From contig OZ018416.1 of the NCBI GenBank assembly GCA_963969595.1, forward strand, positions 1,318,065 through 1,382,064: a stretch of 64,000 bases of DNA, in the 5' to 3' direction. The translations under genes were made by a program, and so were the position numbers. The DNA comes from Neckera pumila. Lineage: Eukaryota > Streptophyta > Bryopsida > Hypnales > Neckeraceae. A model generated the notes under the pieces. The model was not told the DNA's origin and did not search any database. It saw only the letters and a program-made list of their open reading frames with translations. Shown here piece after piece: positions 33,807 through 45,448 of the stretch; position 1 is the stretch's first letter; each line of letters begins with the position of its first letter.

Positions 33807-35465
33807 CTACTCTGCAACTTCCTCACCCAGCAGAGGACTTTTGGGTTCCGGTTCCAATTGGTCAAAGACCTCTTGCAAATTCCTGCTCCGTTTCCCAGCT
33901 GCAGGATCCAGGCGATCTGACCCTGGCGATAAATCTAGCTGAATTGGTTTGCCAGGTGCATTTTCAAGTCCACTCTTCTTTGACTGTGGAGTCTGATCCT
34001 TACCCTCCCTTGGATTAGATCCACCTAGAAACAAATCCGGCATCGAGAGATCCGAAAGATGGACCTCTTTGGAGTACATGGATCCGGTTAGCTTCTGGCT
34101 ACTCACCTCCATCCGGTCTGCTGCTTCTCGTGCCGCCACCATTCCCGTTTCCACCCGCTCGATAAAATCGGTCAGGATCCGAACTATCTGGGAATCGGAT
34201 ACTTTCTTCTCCTCGTGTACTCCCTTGTCAAGTAATTTCGCCTTGACGGCAGCGGATCCGGGTTCTCCAAGAGTGTCCTTCACCGTCTCCGCTACCTTCC
34301 GTGTTACTTCCGCCATCTCTCGAATGGCGGCCTTGTCTTCCTTGAAGGCAAACATCTCTACCTTTAACACGTCGACCTCCTCCTGAAGTCGGCAAATCTC
34401 TACTTCCTGCTTCCGGTACTCGATTGGATTGGTGATGTATAGTGCTACCTTCACTGGCAGCTTACTGTCCATGGGCACATCCACCAACTTTTTGATCCTG
34501 GTGAGGGTCCTCTTCTTGATCTCCCAATCGGCGCGTACGCTGCAGAGGATGTTGAGCAACTTATTGAACGGATCTTCGGGATCCGATTCCTCCGGTTCCG
34601 CCTTCTCTTCTTCCGATCCCATGTCCAGAGTAGACTTGTTAGCAGGAGGTGTTCCTCTCCCACAAGGAGGCGTCGTCTTCAGTCGCTTCTTCGGCCTAAG
34701 GTGCTCCTCCTCATCCTCTTTGTCTGTCTCTGGTTCAGATCCGGAACCTTCCTTGGGTTCGTCATCCGTCTCCAACTCCCCATACTTCATGACGTTTTCC
34801 TGAGTCCTCCATGTCTTCTCCTCTGTGTCAGTGAGGAGTTGGTTGCACTGGTAAAGGTGAAAGAAGTAGGGACACAAGGGAGTGGCCCTACTCTTTCCAA
34901 CTCTAGCAACAAGCTGGGACACCAGATCGGAAAAGATCCGGGTCCAGTCTACTTTCCGGTCCCCGCTCAGGGCTCCAAAATAGTGTTGCCGATGATCATC
35001 GTCACCTTCGTTGGCTTCTCCGGGTGGACGATCAAAATCAGGAACTGGAGAAGGCGGCGATTTTCGGTTGTCTTCACAATCCTCGACCGCGTATCCGTTC
35101 TTTGGGCTTGTTGTTCCCTGAAACTTCTTGTGGACGAATTCATCCTTCCGTCCCGCCATTCCTAAACCACCTAACCGGAAGTTATAGACCTCTCTCCACC
35201 TCTCTTCCATCCATTCGGTTGGACGCCCCCAGACGATGTTGTCGAACTGATTCGACAATTTTTCCAGTATCTCTCTCACCATCCGCTCCTCTCTAAATCC
35301 CCAGGGTTTATCCATCAACCCTAAACAACCCATCGTGCTAAGGTCCTCTATGAGCTGGGTTCTCGCCGGTTCCTCGGAGGGAATGATTGGAACCACCTTC
35401 CGAAGCTTAACCTCGGTTGTGGAGGAACTAGGCGCTCTCGGTCTACTCTTGCGAAGCAGAGGCAT
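33807..35465 (-). CDS. Transposon-associated protein, function unknown (552 aa from first ATG)
   Basis: An uninterrupted frame. It is open from 35552 (after an in-frame TGA); the first ATG is at 35465 (MPLLRKSRP). It could reach 572 codons if a GTG at 35525 or an upstream spliced start is used. The N-terminal 150 residues contain FDNIVWGRPTEWMEERW and KVDWTRIFSDLVSQLV. A Glu/Lys-rich acidic segment with a possible nuclear signal (RPKKRLK) follows. Then comes a coiled coil (about residues 360-430: EICRLQEEVDVLKVEM), and the tail is Pro/Ser-rich. The layout recalls the large families of repeat-borne 'putative plant transposon protein' or plant-mobile-domain-like ORFs of conifers, ferns and bryophytes. 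No catalytic motif for transposase, RT or protease is visible. It is intact, unlike every other mobile ORF here, so either young or under selection. Role unknown. Confidence 0.6.
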   Translation of the reverse strand: MPLLRKSRPRAPSSSTTEVKLRKVVPIIPSEEPARTQLIEDLSTMGCLGLMDKPWGFREERMVREILEKLSNQFDNIVWGRPTEWMEERWREVYNFRLGGLGMAGRKDEFVHKKFQGTTSPKNGYAVEDCEDNRKSPPSPVPDFDRPPGEANEGDDDHRQHYFGALSGDRKVDWTRIFSDLVSQLVARVGKSRATPLCPYFFHLYQCNQLLTDTEEKTWRTQENVMKYGELETDDEPKEGSGSEPETDKEDEEEHLRPKKRLKTTPPCGRGTPPANKSTLDMGSEEEKAEPEESDPEDPFNKLLNILCSVRADWEIKKRTLTRIKKLVDVPMDSKLPVKVALYITNPIEYRKQEVEICRLQEEVDVLKVEMFAFKEDKAAIREMAEVTRKVAETVKDTLGEPGSAAVKAKLLDKGVHEEKKVSDSQIVRILTDFIERVETGMVAAREAADRMEVSSQKLTGSMYSKEVHLSDLSMPDLFLGGSNPREGKDQTPQSKKSGLENAPGKPIQLDLSPGSDRLDPAAGKRSRNLQEVFDQLEPEPKSPLLGEEVAE

Positions 35466-35723
35466 AGACACAGACTTGACCAGCCGGATCCTTTCCGGCG
35501 CTAATTCACCCTCTCCTAGCCGCACGTCCCGTTCTTCACTGTCTCTCGTCCAATCTCAACCAGAAAACAAAATAAAACCTGTAGCACACACAATCTCAAC
35601 CTCTCACGCACTCTCACTTAATTCTCACGTACACAACGGCTCTGGCACAAACTTAGGCGTAAAAGCACTCAATGTCAGCTTCAGAAATCGAGAGATGTAA
35701 AGAAGTGAAACTGGGAAGACCAG

Positions 35724-35734
35724 CTATTATATAG
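35724..35734 (-). promoter_or_regulatory. TATA box of the transposon-associated ORF
   Basis: On the minus strand the sequence reads ctatataatag, about 260 bp before the first ATG of the ORF. A start site would fall near 35700, giving a leader of about 230 nt that contains a pyrimidine-rich tract and a possible AG acceptor at about 35550. Confidence 0.45.
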
Positions 35735-36120
35735 TCCCAGGACCCTGACTGGTCATCATGACCTTTTCCGATCCGATCCTTAGCAATCCGGGTTTAATCC
35801 TAATCCGATCCAAGATAAGTTCCAGATATGATTCCGCTTCCAGGTACTAATACTCTGACTGGATCAAATCCAATTTACCCCTTACTGCATTAGCTTTGTT
35901 TATCTCCAGTCTTCTTCTGCCCCTTAGTCAAATCCGGATCCTAATTACTAGTTTTCGTACCAACTTCTAGGTAAGCAAGAAAAAACCAAAAATTTTGGTT
36001 GTGACAAAAACTCAAAATACACTAAGTGCAAAGGAATACATGAAATCAATGAGCATTTCTACCAGTACGTCTAAACTTATAGTGGAAAATGAGAAATTTG
36101 GATTAAAACTACATAGTTAT

Positions 36121-37390
36121 CTCCTAAAGTCCCAAGGCCTTTTTTCCATCAAAAAACTGCCATTTCTATACCAAAGAGCAAAAAAAAAATTTAATGTTTT
36201 TTTTGCCTATCTAATTGTAGACTTTGTATAAATATGCATAGAAGAAATTTCAAAAACTTTGACCATATAGATTGCAAGATATTTGCATTTAAAGTGAAGG
36301 AAACATGTTACCCAATTACATTTTTTGGCTTTTGAACATTTTTAATTTCAATTTTTTGCTCTATTAATTTTGAATTTTTTATTTTATATGATGAAGAATA
36401 TTTTTGAGAGTCTTGGAAAATAAATTCAGAAACGACACATTTAGTATTCACTCATTAAAAATTGTTAAGTAGAAACAGGTTCAAGCATTAGAGAAAAAAT
36501 CAGCCCTCCGGAGGGCCTCTCCAGATTGACATGCCAAGCTATTTCAAGCTTGGCCTGTCAAGTTGGAAAAATAATCCCCCGTAAGCAATCAGAGTGTATG
36601 ACTGCTCGCTGAAGTAGTCAGATTTTGCAAATTTTTTATTTTTTTATTTTTTATTTCATTTCATTTTATTTCATATTTTTTAATATTATTATTATGATTA
36701 CTATTTCATTTTTATTTTTTTTAAATCTAAGTTCTTGCACCATTGTTACTACAGTTTCAGCTGCGCAGAAATAGGGGGGAAAATAAATTTTCAGCCCCTT
36801 AAAACTAAATTTCAAAGTACTAAAGGGAGTCGTGGAGAGGCCCTCCGTACGGCTGATTTTTTCTTTAATGATTAAAGGGAACACTAAACCATTAATAGCT
36901 CTATGATAGAAAGAAAATACTATTTTCAAGGGTGAGATTATTCTAGAAAGACATCTTAATCTTCTGAAGCTCTTTTTTTGAAAAATTGTAAAAATTGAGT
37001 TCAATTATGAATCCTATAAATTATTTTTTCAAGAAAATCCTTAAATTGCCTCCAAAATAAGATTGTCCATAACTTTCACATAACAAATCCAAATGGAATA
37101 CATCAATGCATCCCATGTCGATAAAAATACAATCTCTATGAAACAAATTTTAAAAATGTATGTTTTAAGTTTTTTAGAATTTTTTTTTCTGCCCACCAAA
37201 CTAAAATTTGGACTTTTTGAGCCAATTTTTTGCTTCCGGGCATTGATGAAAATAATATTTTTATTTCCAAAGAGCTAATGTATTTTTCCATCTTCACAAA
37301 AAAATTCAAAAAATCACAACAAATATTGAGACCCTATGAACTTGCTTGAAACCCCTTTTGTCCCCCAAGGGAACAATAGGATTTTAGAGA
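36121..37390 (-). mobile_element. TTAA-flanked MITE, copy I, carrying a nested element
   Basis: The left end, ctcctaaagtcccaaggcc, is preceded by TTAT (mutated TTAA). The right end, aacaataggattttagaga, precedes TTAA at 37391-37394. Interior phrases match copies C and E in reverse orientation. Its length of 1270 bp is explained by the 374-bp insertion at 36491-36864, leaving about 893 bp of family sequence. Confidence 0.7.
36491..36864. mobile_element. Tourist-like MITE nested in copy I (374 bp)
   Basis: Terminal inverted repeats of about 33 bp start agaaaaaatcagccctccgg and end in the reverse complement at 36832-36864. The element is bounded by TTA on both sides (36488-36490 and 36865-36867), the target duplication typical of PIF/Harbinger MITEs. 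No ORF. It is younger than its TTAA-element host. Confidence 0.75.
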
Positions 37391-37394
37391 TTAA

Positions 37395-39712
37395 TGCTTG
37401 GACTTGCCAAAAAAATCTCTTTGCTTCAATATAAATTACTTAAACATTGGAGCTGACAACTCCATTCTAAACACTACGGAGTACCTTTTTTTTACGGATT
37501 CGTATTTTGGTATAAGATAAATGATAGAATTTTTTGCTTTTGCATAATAATGGACATACGGTTGATTGGAAGATATTAATATAGTGAGTTGCATAGGTGA
37601 GGTAAATAAGTGAACTCTGCTCTAAACAAATGACTTGCCTTTTTGATTTGATGAAGTTACAATACAATTTTAGCGAGTTAAATGGGATAAATAAGTGATC
37701 CACATTATAGATAAATGATCTACTTTTTTTTACTCAATGAAGTTTAAAAGCACTGTATACAAAGATGCTCTAATTCCATGAGATATATTGAATATTTTTA
37801 AGGTTACATGTCTTTAAAGTGACCAAACTCTTTAGATTGCCCCTATGAAATGGTTTAGTATGGTTTAATGCAAAATTGAAAATTTGATTTATAGAAGTTC
37901 AATATTTGTCTCCACATGATGTGGAAAGCTATGAAGGACAAAATTTTACCTTGAGATAGATGAATAGAGAAAAGATAATGTTGTACAAAAAAATTATAAA
38001 CAAATAAGAAGCTATACATATTTTGTTTTCAATTAGTAGAAACATAGTAATGAATGTTTTGTTTTTAATGTTCCGTTTTCAACGTTCCACTTTCAACTAG
38101 TGAGGGACGCTTTGTGAAACCCTTTTGTGTGCCATTTAACTTCAAGAGAATTACTTTTGAAATATCCTACATGTAGATCCGTTTTGTAAATAATTAGAGA
38201 AAAATTGGAACATGTCTAAAATGTGAAAAATTGTACAGTAATTTATGAAGAATTTGAAAAAAATTCATTGTTGTGAATTTTGAATATTCTAAACTTATTC
38301 TTCAAAATTTTTTAAAAAAATAACACATTTACACACGATTAGAAAAAATCAATCCATTTCCTCAAAAGTGGAAAGGGCAAAAATGGTGCCTAAACATTGT
38401 TGTGAATGGCGCCAAAACACTATGGCGCGCAAAGAGGTATGAAGGGATAGTGCATTGCAAAATGGGTTGTCGAAAAAATTAAATTATTTTGATGTTGAGG
38501 TGCAAAAATTGATCTACCTGTACAGTACATCTTGGCCTATTCACAAAACTATGCCATGTAAATATGTGATTACTACACCACCTATGAATTAAAATAGCAG
38601 CATTTTAGCTTTCACTTTCAAAAGTTATAACTTGAATGTTTTACCGTTTCAAATTTTTTGCAACTTCTTGCATTCACTCATTGTAGATTCCATTCTCCTT
38701 TCACTAAAAATTCATTGGAAAATTGTACCACTGCAATTCAATTCACCTGATAACGGGTCGCTTCTTCAATATGTTATCTTATGATAGAAACATCCATTAG
38801 CATCCTTGCTCCCATTCATGTACCTTAGATTGTCACTAAATCTGTCCTTAGACTTCTCATTAATGTGTCTTTGAAATGCTTTGGCTCTGATTTGTTGACA
38901 CAATTGAATGACACATTTGAAGGACACATATGCAACACTCATTTGCTAACTACTGATTTTTGTTGATTTTGGTTAAGGTCCACCTATGTAACAATTTTAG
39001 TGGTCTAGGGAGCCGTCTTTTTGAAGAATCATAGAAATTACATACTACATCCAAATTTATTTATTTTCTTTTTGAATATTCATCATTTTCACTCGTTAAT
39101 ACTACGTAAATATTGATTTTAGGAAAAGTTGCCTCCAACTGTGCTGAATTGCTTAATATTGACAGTTTTGGTTGCTTCCACCTTACCCACGATAACCTTG
39201 AAGCCTTGAACAGATGCAAGAGTGCTTCCAATTATTGCCTGCATGCACTTATCATAGACTCTGGGATCCCATGAAGTGTCCACTGCATCTCTATTTAAGA
39301 CGACACAGGCATTATTATCATTGCAATAGTGTTGAGACTTGAGATGCACCTCTTCAGACACATTTACATAACTTAACTAACTTACATCTGGATATACTGC
39401 ACACCCTTATTGACAACTGAAAAGCCTTCTCCACATGTTTCAATGAAGTAGTCCAACTGATAAGTCTGTCAGCCTGGAACAGACCCAGTTGGCATCCAAA
39501 TGTAAGAGCACCATCTTCAGACACATTTAAGTTACTGCACCTCCGTACTGAAGAACAAAAGCCTTCTCCAATCTCCACATGTTTCAGAGTAAGTAATCGT
39601 ATCCCCACTGCCAGTGGCTCAGTTTGGGGCTCAAGAAGAGCCCTTGAGCCAAGGTCTCCTTTTGGGGGACCAAAAAAATAAAAATGCTTTCAAGAGAAGA
39701 GCTTGTCTCTAT
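37395..39712. other. Spacer; weak unassigned frames on the minus strand near 39.1-39.6 kb
   Basis: 37395-39100 shows nothing recognisable. Minus-strand frames at 39119-39361 (80 codons) and 39354-39608 (84 codons) are less AT-rich than the surroundings and share the phrases 'ttcagacacattta' and 'tctccacatgtttca', so the stretch contains an internal duplication. No domain recognised, and exons of an unknown gene or repeat are equally possible. Confidence 0.35.
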
Positions 39713-40395
39713 ACAAAATAGTGAAATTAGGTTGCCTCATATTAATTTCTTGACATTCAACAATATATAAATATGTACATTCATTGCATAAGAATACAGT
39801 AATGAAGCAACTATGTGTGTTGTATGGGTTGGTGCACTGTTTATGGCTGGGTATAGAGAATTGTATGCGCCTCCGTATGGACAAGCAATGGCTCATGAAC
39901 TAACTTCTGTCAGTGAAGTGAAGGCAACCTAATTGTTGAAGCAACCCAATTTCACTATTTTTTGTACATTAAATAGTGCAATTAGATTGCCCCACACTAA
40001 ATTCTCGACAGTCCACACTATAGAAATATTCACTGCTTTTGTACAATGATGCATTCAATTCAGAGTCATGTGTATGGCATAGATTTGTGCACTAGTTCAA
40101 GACTTGGTTCAAAGAATGGCATGCGCCTCCGTGTGGAATAAGCATTGATCTATGAGGTAATTTATCTCAGGTAAAGCAACCTAATTGACAAGGCAACCTA
40201 ATTTCACTATTTTGTGTAGAAGGATGTAGTAATGGAGAACTCATCTGTCTTGCATGGGTTGGTGCACTGCTTGATGGCTCGGGTTTAGAAAACTGCATGC
40301 ACCTTCTTGTAGACAAAGCAATGAGTCATGTGGTCATTTCTCTCAGTAAGGCAACCTAATTGTCAAGGCAACCCAATTGCACTATTTAGTATAGC
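39713..40395. repeat. Tandem repeat, ~250-bp unit, about 2.7 copies
   Basis: Units start near 39713, 39965 and 40220 (the last lacks its first part). Shared phrases include 'gggttggtgcactg', 'gcatgcgcctccgt', 'ggcaacctaattg' and 'caccc/cccaatttcactatt'. Divergence between units is substantial, so the array is old. Confidence 0.8.
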
Positions 40396-40795
40396 TGATC
40401 TGACCATCACCCACCATCCTAGCTTATAACTTTTTAAATGAATAAAACCCTGAAAATGTGGTATATATTTCCTATACCAAAACTCATATAGTGCATCCTC
40501 TCTTTGTGCATAAGTGTCAATTATGCAGTTTGTAGGTGGGTCCAATTTGTAGCACTTTTTTTGAAAAGAAGATAGATAGAGCCTTTACACCATGTACTAA
40601 GAGAGGTTCTATTGTATTCAAGGTTCAAGTTCCTCAAAATTATTGTTTTGTGTGCTCATTTGATTAAAAGTGAAGGCCGACACAAGAAACAAGTCAAGAT
40701 CACAACAATGTAGTGGAATTTGGGCTTAGCCAGAGGTAAGCAAGCTCCAAATCCTTGTGAGTCCAAAATGCTTTTGAACAAGCCCAGTCACTTAA

Positions 40796-41698
40796 ACCCT
40801 GAACAAAATTGTCCCTTGGAGGAACAAATGGGATTTTGGGTAGGTACCTACAATCTCAATTTTTGTCATGATTTTTGTAACTTTTTTGAAGATAGAAAAA
40901 TTAATTAGCTTTGTACAAACATATTTTTTTTTCAATCGGTGCCTTGGAACAAAAGTTATGCCCAAATAAGCTCAAAACAAGAGAGAGGGGGCAACAAAAA
41001 AAATTCAAAAAATTTTAGTTTTCAGAAAAATAAAAAACCTCATAGATTATAATCTTGTCTACATAGAAAGCTTTTATTCATTTCATTTGGATTTGTTATA
41101 AGAAAGTTATAGACAATCAAGCTTTCGGGCAATTAGAGCATATTCTTTAAAAAATAACTTGTAAGAATTAATTTTTGAACTCAATTCTTACAATTTTTCA
41201 AAAAAATAAAAATTCTGCATGGTTTATTTTGCTTGTTAGAACAATCTCACCATTGGAATTAGTGTATTTTAATTCCATGTTAGAGATATCAATAATTTAG
41301 ATTTTCCTTCTATTTTGTACCTACTTCTACTTAACAAATTTTTAAAGAATGAAAATTAGTTGTTTTTGAATTTTTTTCCTCCAGAGACTCTCAACTTAGT
41401 TTTAAAGCTCAAAACTCTGTAGAGCAAGAAATTAAATTTAAGAAGGTACAAAGTCAAATAATCTAGTCCCGTAATGTGTTGAAAAACTTGTTTTTTCCAC
41501 TTTAAATGCAAATATCTTGCAATCTGTGTGTGGTCAAAAACTTTGAAATTTTCTCCACACATTTTTATACTAGTTAGGTGTAAGATCCTTGGTTAGATGT
41601 GCCAAAAAAACAATTTTCAAGTTTTTTTTCCTCCTTGCTATAGAAATGGCAATTTTGAGTGTTTTTTTGGCAAAAAAAAGGCCTTGGTCCTTTAGGAA
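40796..41698 (+). mobile_element. TTAA-flanked MITE, copy E (~903 bp)
   Basis: TTAA at 40792-40795, then accctgaacaaaattgtcccttgg. The right end, ggtcctttaggaa, is followed by TTAA at 41699-41702. Internal phrases 'gggtaggtacctac', 'aacaaaagttatg' and 'gaaatggcaattttgagt' match copies C, D and F. Confidence 0.8.
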
Positions 41699-41702
41699 TT
41701 AA

Positions 41703-43434
41703 ACATAAAATTAAACAAAAACTTTAGAAATTATGCTTGGATGAAAAGTAAATTTAGAATTAGATAAAAGTTAGATAATCAAGTAAAAGGAATCCAAAAA
41801 AAATCTTAGAATCTATAATAGAAGTAAAAATAAAAAATTATAAAAATTGAATTTGAATTTTAAAGTAAAAGAAGTTTGTGGATAAAACTTGATGAAATGA
41901 GTAGTGATCAAACTCTATTTGTGAATAATTTTTACTCAAAAAGTTAAAAATCTGTGTTTAATTTTTTTGAAAGATAAATTCAGAAATTTAATTTAAAAAA
42001 TCTATTTAGACCTAAAATAGCAATTAAGGTTAAAAATTAAAAGAATTTATTGAAACAATAAAAAGACTCTTTTGAAGTTAACAACGGAAAAAGTTAGATT
42101 TAGAATCATTTACATAATATTTTCAGGATTCTAAAACTAAATTAGACTTAGAAAATAAATTTGTACTGAAACAGTTAGAGTAGGATGAAGTTTTAATTTG
42201 ATTTAAAGCAAGTTGGGATGAAAGTCAACAAGATTTCACTATCTCAAGCCAAAATCATAATTTAAGTAGAAGAATCTAAACCAAAATTATACCAGAAATC
42301 CAACCTCAATTTAGATAGTTAGAATAGTAGTAATCAACGGATGAAGTTTTAGAGTTTAGTTTAGGAGCCAAACTTCATCCATAGATACCTTTTAAGAACT
42401 TACTTCAAACTTAGTAAATTTTATCATTTGTGTAGAAAGCCTACAATTGAAAACACTTAAACCTTTTGCTTGACTAACCCATCTTGGTCTTAAGTTTTGG
42501 TTGTTGTAGCCAAATTTGATTGCAAATACTAAATCATTTTGGATTTTGGTTAGCAATTTTCATTAAGAAAATTAGGAGTTGAAAGCAACAAAAATATTCA
42601 TAGCTTTAAAATATACTTGAATTGCATGTTAGGTACCCACTAGGAACTTTTTATATGACAAAGTTACTTAAACCCCGATTGTATTACATTTGCAATATTC
42701 CAATGGTGAAAATAAACTGCCTACTGCATATTGGTTTTATACTCTTTGCGGGGCTTTTTGTAAATAAAATGGACTTAAACTTAATACAAACAAAAAAAGA
42801 AAATCATGAGTTCCAAATGGCATATTGGGAGCTTACACTTAGCCATGAGGGCCACATTATTCTTGTGTTTGCGGAATTTAGATTTATTGCTTATTACCTT
42901 TAGAGTTTTGCCAATGGATTATTGTATACATCTTTTCAACATCAATAAAATTCAAAGAAATCAACAATGGTCAATAGTTTTTCCAAGGATATCTTAATGA
43001 GTCCTCTAATATACCAATTATTGTACAAGGTAAAATCTTGGAATGTTTTTTTGAAAATAATCTAGAAAATCGAGTTGAAGATCCCCAAAACTATGATGTA
43101 AGGGATTTGCGACAACTCTTTGTATTAGTAGGTCTGTTATTTTTATACCTTTTATTTTACAATGAAAAGATACAAATTATAATTTTTTGGAATTCTCCAT
43201 ATTATATATATACTTTATGAAATTATATTTTCCATAATAATTTCTTTTATACGAAGTATTATTTAAATTTTTTATAGCATTTGTATATACTATTTTGTAA
43301 AAAAATGTATTAATTCCAAAATTATTTGAACTTACAATAATGAATTCTTAGTATATACTCAAGTAGATGTTATTTTTAAATTATAACACAAATTATTGGC
43401 ATGTGCATATATAATATCTACAGAATCTAGGTAA
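41703..43434. other. AT-rich spacer, no supported gene
   Basis: 41720-42440 resembles, in reverse orientation and at low similarity, the degenerate module at 19.3-20.5 kb. Frames at 42622-43220 might be upstream parts of the Cys-rich relic below, but I see no domain or convincing splice pattern. Confidence 0.35.
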
Positions 43435-44272
43435 GTGGAATACTTTGATCCCCCATCATGGGATAAACTAGAAGGCTTCTACAAAGCTGAAAGTATGATT
43501 AGTCCAATACGATATAGATTGTGCACATGTCAAGATGGCACTCCGCATGCACCTACTCTCTTGGAACCAAGTGACAAAGATATATATGAGGGAGCAAAAG
43601 CAGTAAAATGTTCATGCAATGCAAGAAATTCAAAACTACTTAAATGAAATTATACACACTGTTGCAGTAAATGTCCTAATTGTAAAAAAGTTTGCAAATT
43701 GACCTTAGCATGTGACTATTTACCTTTCGAACCTCAAATTGCTAAAGTGTGTAAAAACAAGACGTCTTGCTATGAATTTCTTCAAATTTGGAGGAATCGT
43801 GAAGACTAGATGCATGAAAGTATGGATTTCACTAGTAGAAAATTCCAATTTTCTATTGATTTTTTGGTGTTGATTTGGGTCACTTTTCTACTGATTTGAA
43901 CAATAATTTGTTGATTTAAATAGATTATTGTTCAAATCATAAAAAAAGTGACCCAAATCAACACCAAAAAATCAACAAAAAAATTGAATTTTCTACTAAT
44001 GTTTCAAACCACCTTCAATTTCCCAATTTTGGCATGGACAAAGAATGCGTGAACACCAAAGTTTTTGGAATCCTCATGCTCAATGGGAATTGCCAATTTA
44101 TTGCTCTAGTCCGATTTGTCAACATGTATCTGGGACATGTCCAACGAAATGTGCGGAATTGTTAGAAGGGTGGAATGATCATTTGCAAATATCTCAAATT
44201 AAATGCTCCTGCGAGATTACCACTAAAATTGCTACTTCATTTGCGCATGTAAGATTTATAAATATAATTCTT
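43435..44272 (+). pseudogene. Cys-rich protein relic, family not recognised
   Basis: From 43435 one frame reads a Cys-rich sequence (RLCTCQDG, then AVKCSCNARNSKLLK). After a single TGA at 43645 it continues in the same frame (HCCSKCPNCKKVCKL, then CKNKTSCYEFLQIWRNRED) to a TAG at 43807. Past the small foldback element the next frame continues CFKPPSISQFWHGQRM and then WELPIYCSSPICQHV, GTCPTKCAELL and IKCSCEITTK. The spacing of Cys pairs suggests one or two zinc-binding modules, with KCSC occurring in both halves. I do not recognise the family. A transposase accessory domain or a decayed host gene are both possible. The two stops and the insertion make it non-functional as it stands. Confidence 0.45.
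43835..43996. mobile_element. Small hairpin MITE (162 bp) inside the Cys-rich relic
   Basis: A near-perfect palindrome. The left arm, gtagaaaattccaatttt...gggtcactttt, is repeated in reverse complement as aaagtgaccc...gaattttctac. TA lies on both sides (43833-43834, 43997-43998), suggesting a Tc1/mariner-type MITE. Transcription would give a ~75-bp stem. Confidence 0.75.
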
Positions 44273-44310
44273 TAAAATCCTTCTTTCTATATGCCTTTGG
44301 ATGCGTGAAC

Positions 44311-44853
44311 CTTTAAGGGTTAACTCAATTCTCAATATTTTTGAAAAAAATTAAAAACATTGGGTTTAGATTGTTTATTGCAACATTACAACTGTTGGGA
44401 TTGGCATATTCAATTCCATAGTTAAATTCTTGACAATTTATTATTTTGAATCATTCTCTACTTCTTTCTACTTACAATTTTTTTCCTATGTGTTGTATAA
44501 TTCCAAATGATCTGAATTTTTTCAAGCATGTATCCAACTTGTCTAGAAAAATGAATCCAAAGAGTAACCACCATTTTGGACATATTTTCATACAAATGTG
44601 ACCTTGTGAAGGGCAACTATCTGTTTTTTTGCAGGGACAAAAAATTTTTTTTGGTCAATTTAAATGCTATTATCTTGCAATCTACAAGGTGGAAATTTCT
44701 GAATTTTTTCCACATCTTCTCAAACAAATTTACTACAAGAACCTACCATTACATGTGTCCAAAACTGTTTTTTTTTCTAAAACTTGGTACTTGTATTAGA
44801 AATGGTAATTTTGGAGCGTTTCTGGTGAAGACATAGTCAAATACATTTAGGGG
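44311..44853 (+). mobile_element. TTAA-flanked MITE, copy H (5'-truncated or rearranged)
   Basis: From about 44325 to the right end, catttagggg followed by TTAA at 44854-44857, the sequence parallels copy B 47690-48218. The left half of the element is missing; an end-like cctttaagggttaa at 44310 abuts the break. Confidence 0.6.
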
Positions 44854-44857
44854 TTAA

Positions 44858-45425
44858 ATGGACCTCTTCAACCATTGAGTGGACTGAGGACAAAGAGTCA
44901 TTTATTGCAAGAGCCAATCAACCTCATTGGTTTCTTCACATCACTTCACAACTTGCAAGGGAATGGATTTTCAGAGACCTATAAGCTCAAATAGGTACCT
45001 ACTATATAATTCTTTGAAAATTCATAACGAATTCCATAAAGGTCCTAAAAATATGAAACGACTTGGGTTAGATGCCAATTCTACCATTCTTTCTACAAAA
45101 ATTTATCGAAAAACTGAATTTAGCTTTCTTGAAATAGGTAATGAGTTCTTAAAGTGATTAAGAGCATACTGAAAGCATATGAAGTCTCAGTCTAGCGCCC
45201 AAACGGCACTCCTCGTGTTACTCTTCCTGTGGGTTGGACCAGTGCAGCAGGAGCAACACCGCCCTTGCTCATGATTTGTGTTTTTTTTTAGGAAATGATC
45301 TAAAGCAGCACCACATAACAGTTCAGTAGCTAGTGTCTCTGTCACTTGCTTCCGTTGAATGAGCTGCGCAACCCTAAACAGTAGGTTGCCGCACATTTTT
45401 TGCGTCACGGAATTCAATTCTGTAG
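44858..45425. other. Spacer upstream of the NAC fragment
   Basis: From about 45180 GC rises, as expected near former gene sequence. I looked for the first NAC subdomains (an LPPGFRFHPTDEE-type motif) on both strands here and did not see them. Confidence 0.4.
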
Positions 45426-45448
45426 CGTCTTGGTTCATGCATTTGTGA

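Noticed and set aside
34069..35296. Plus-strand frames of 90-154 codons opposite the 572-codon ORF
   Set aside because: Antisense shadows of a GC-rich coding frame.
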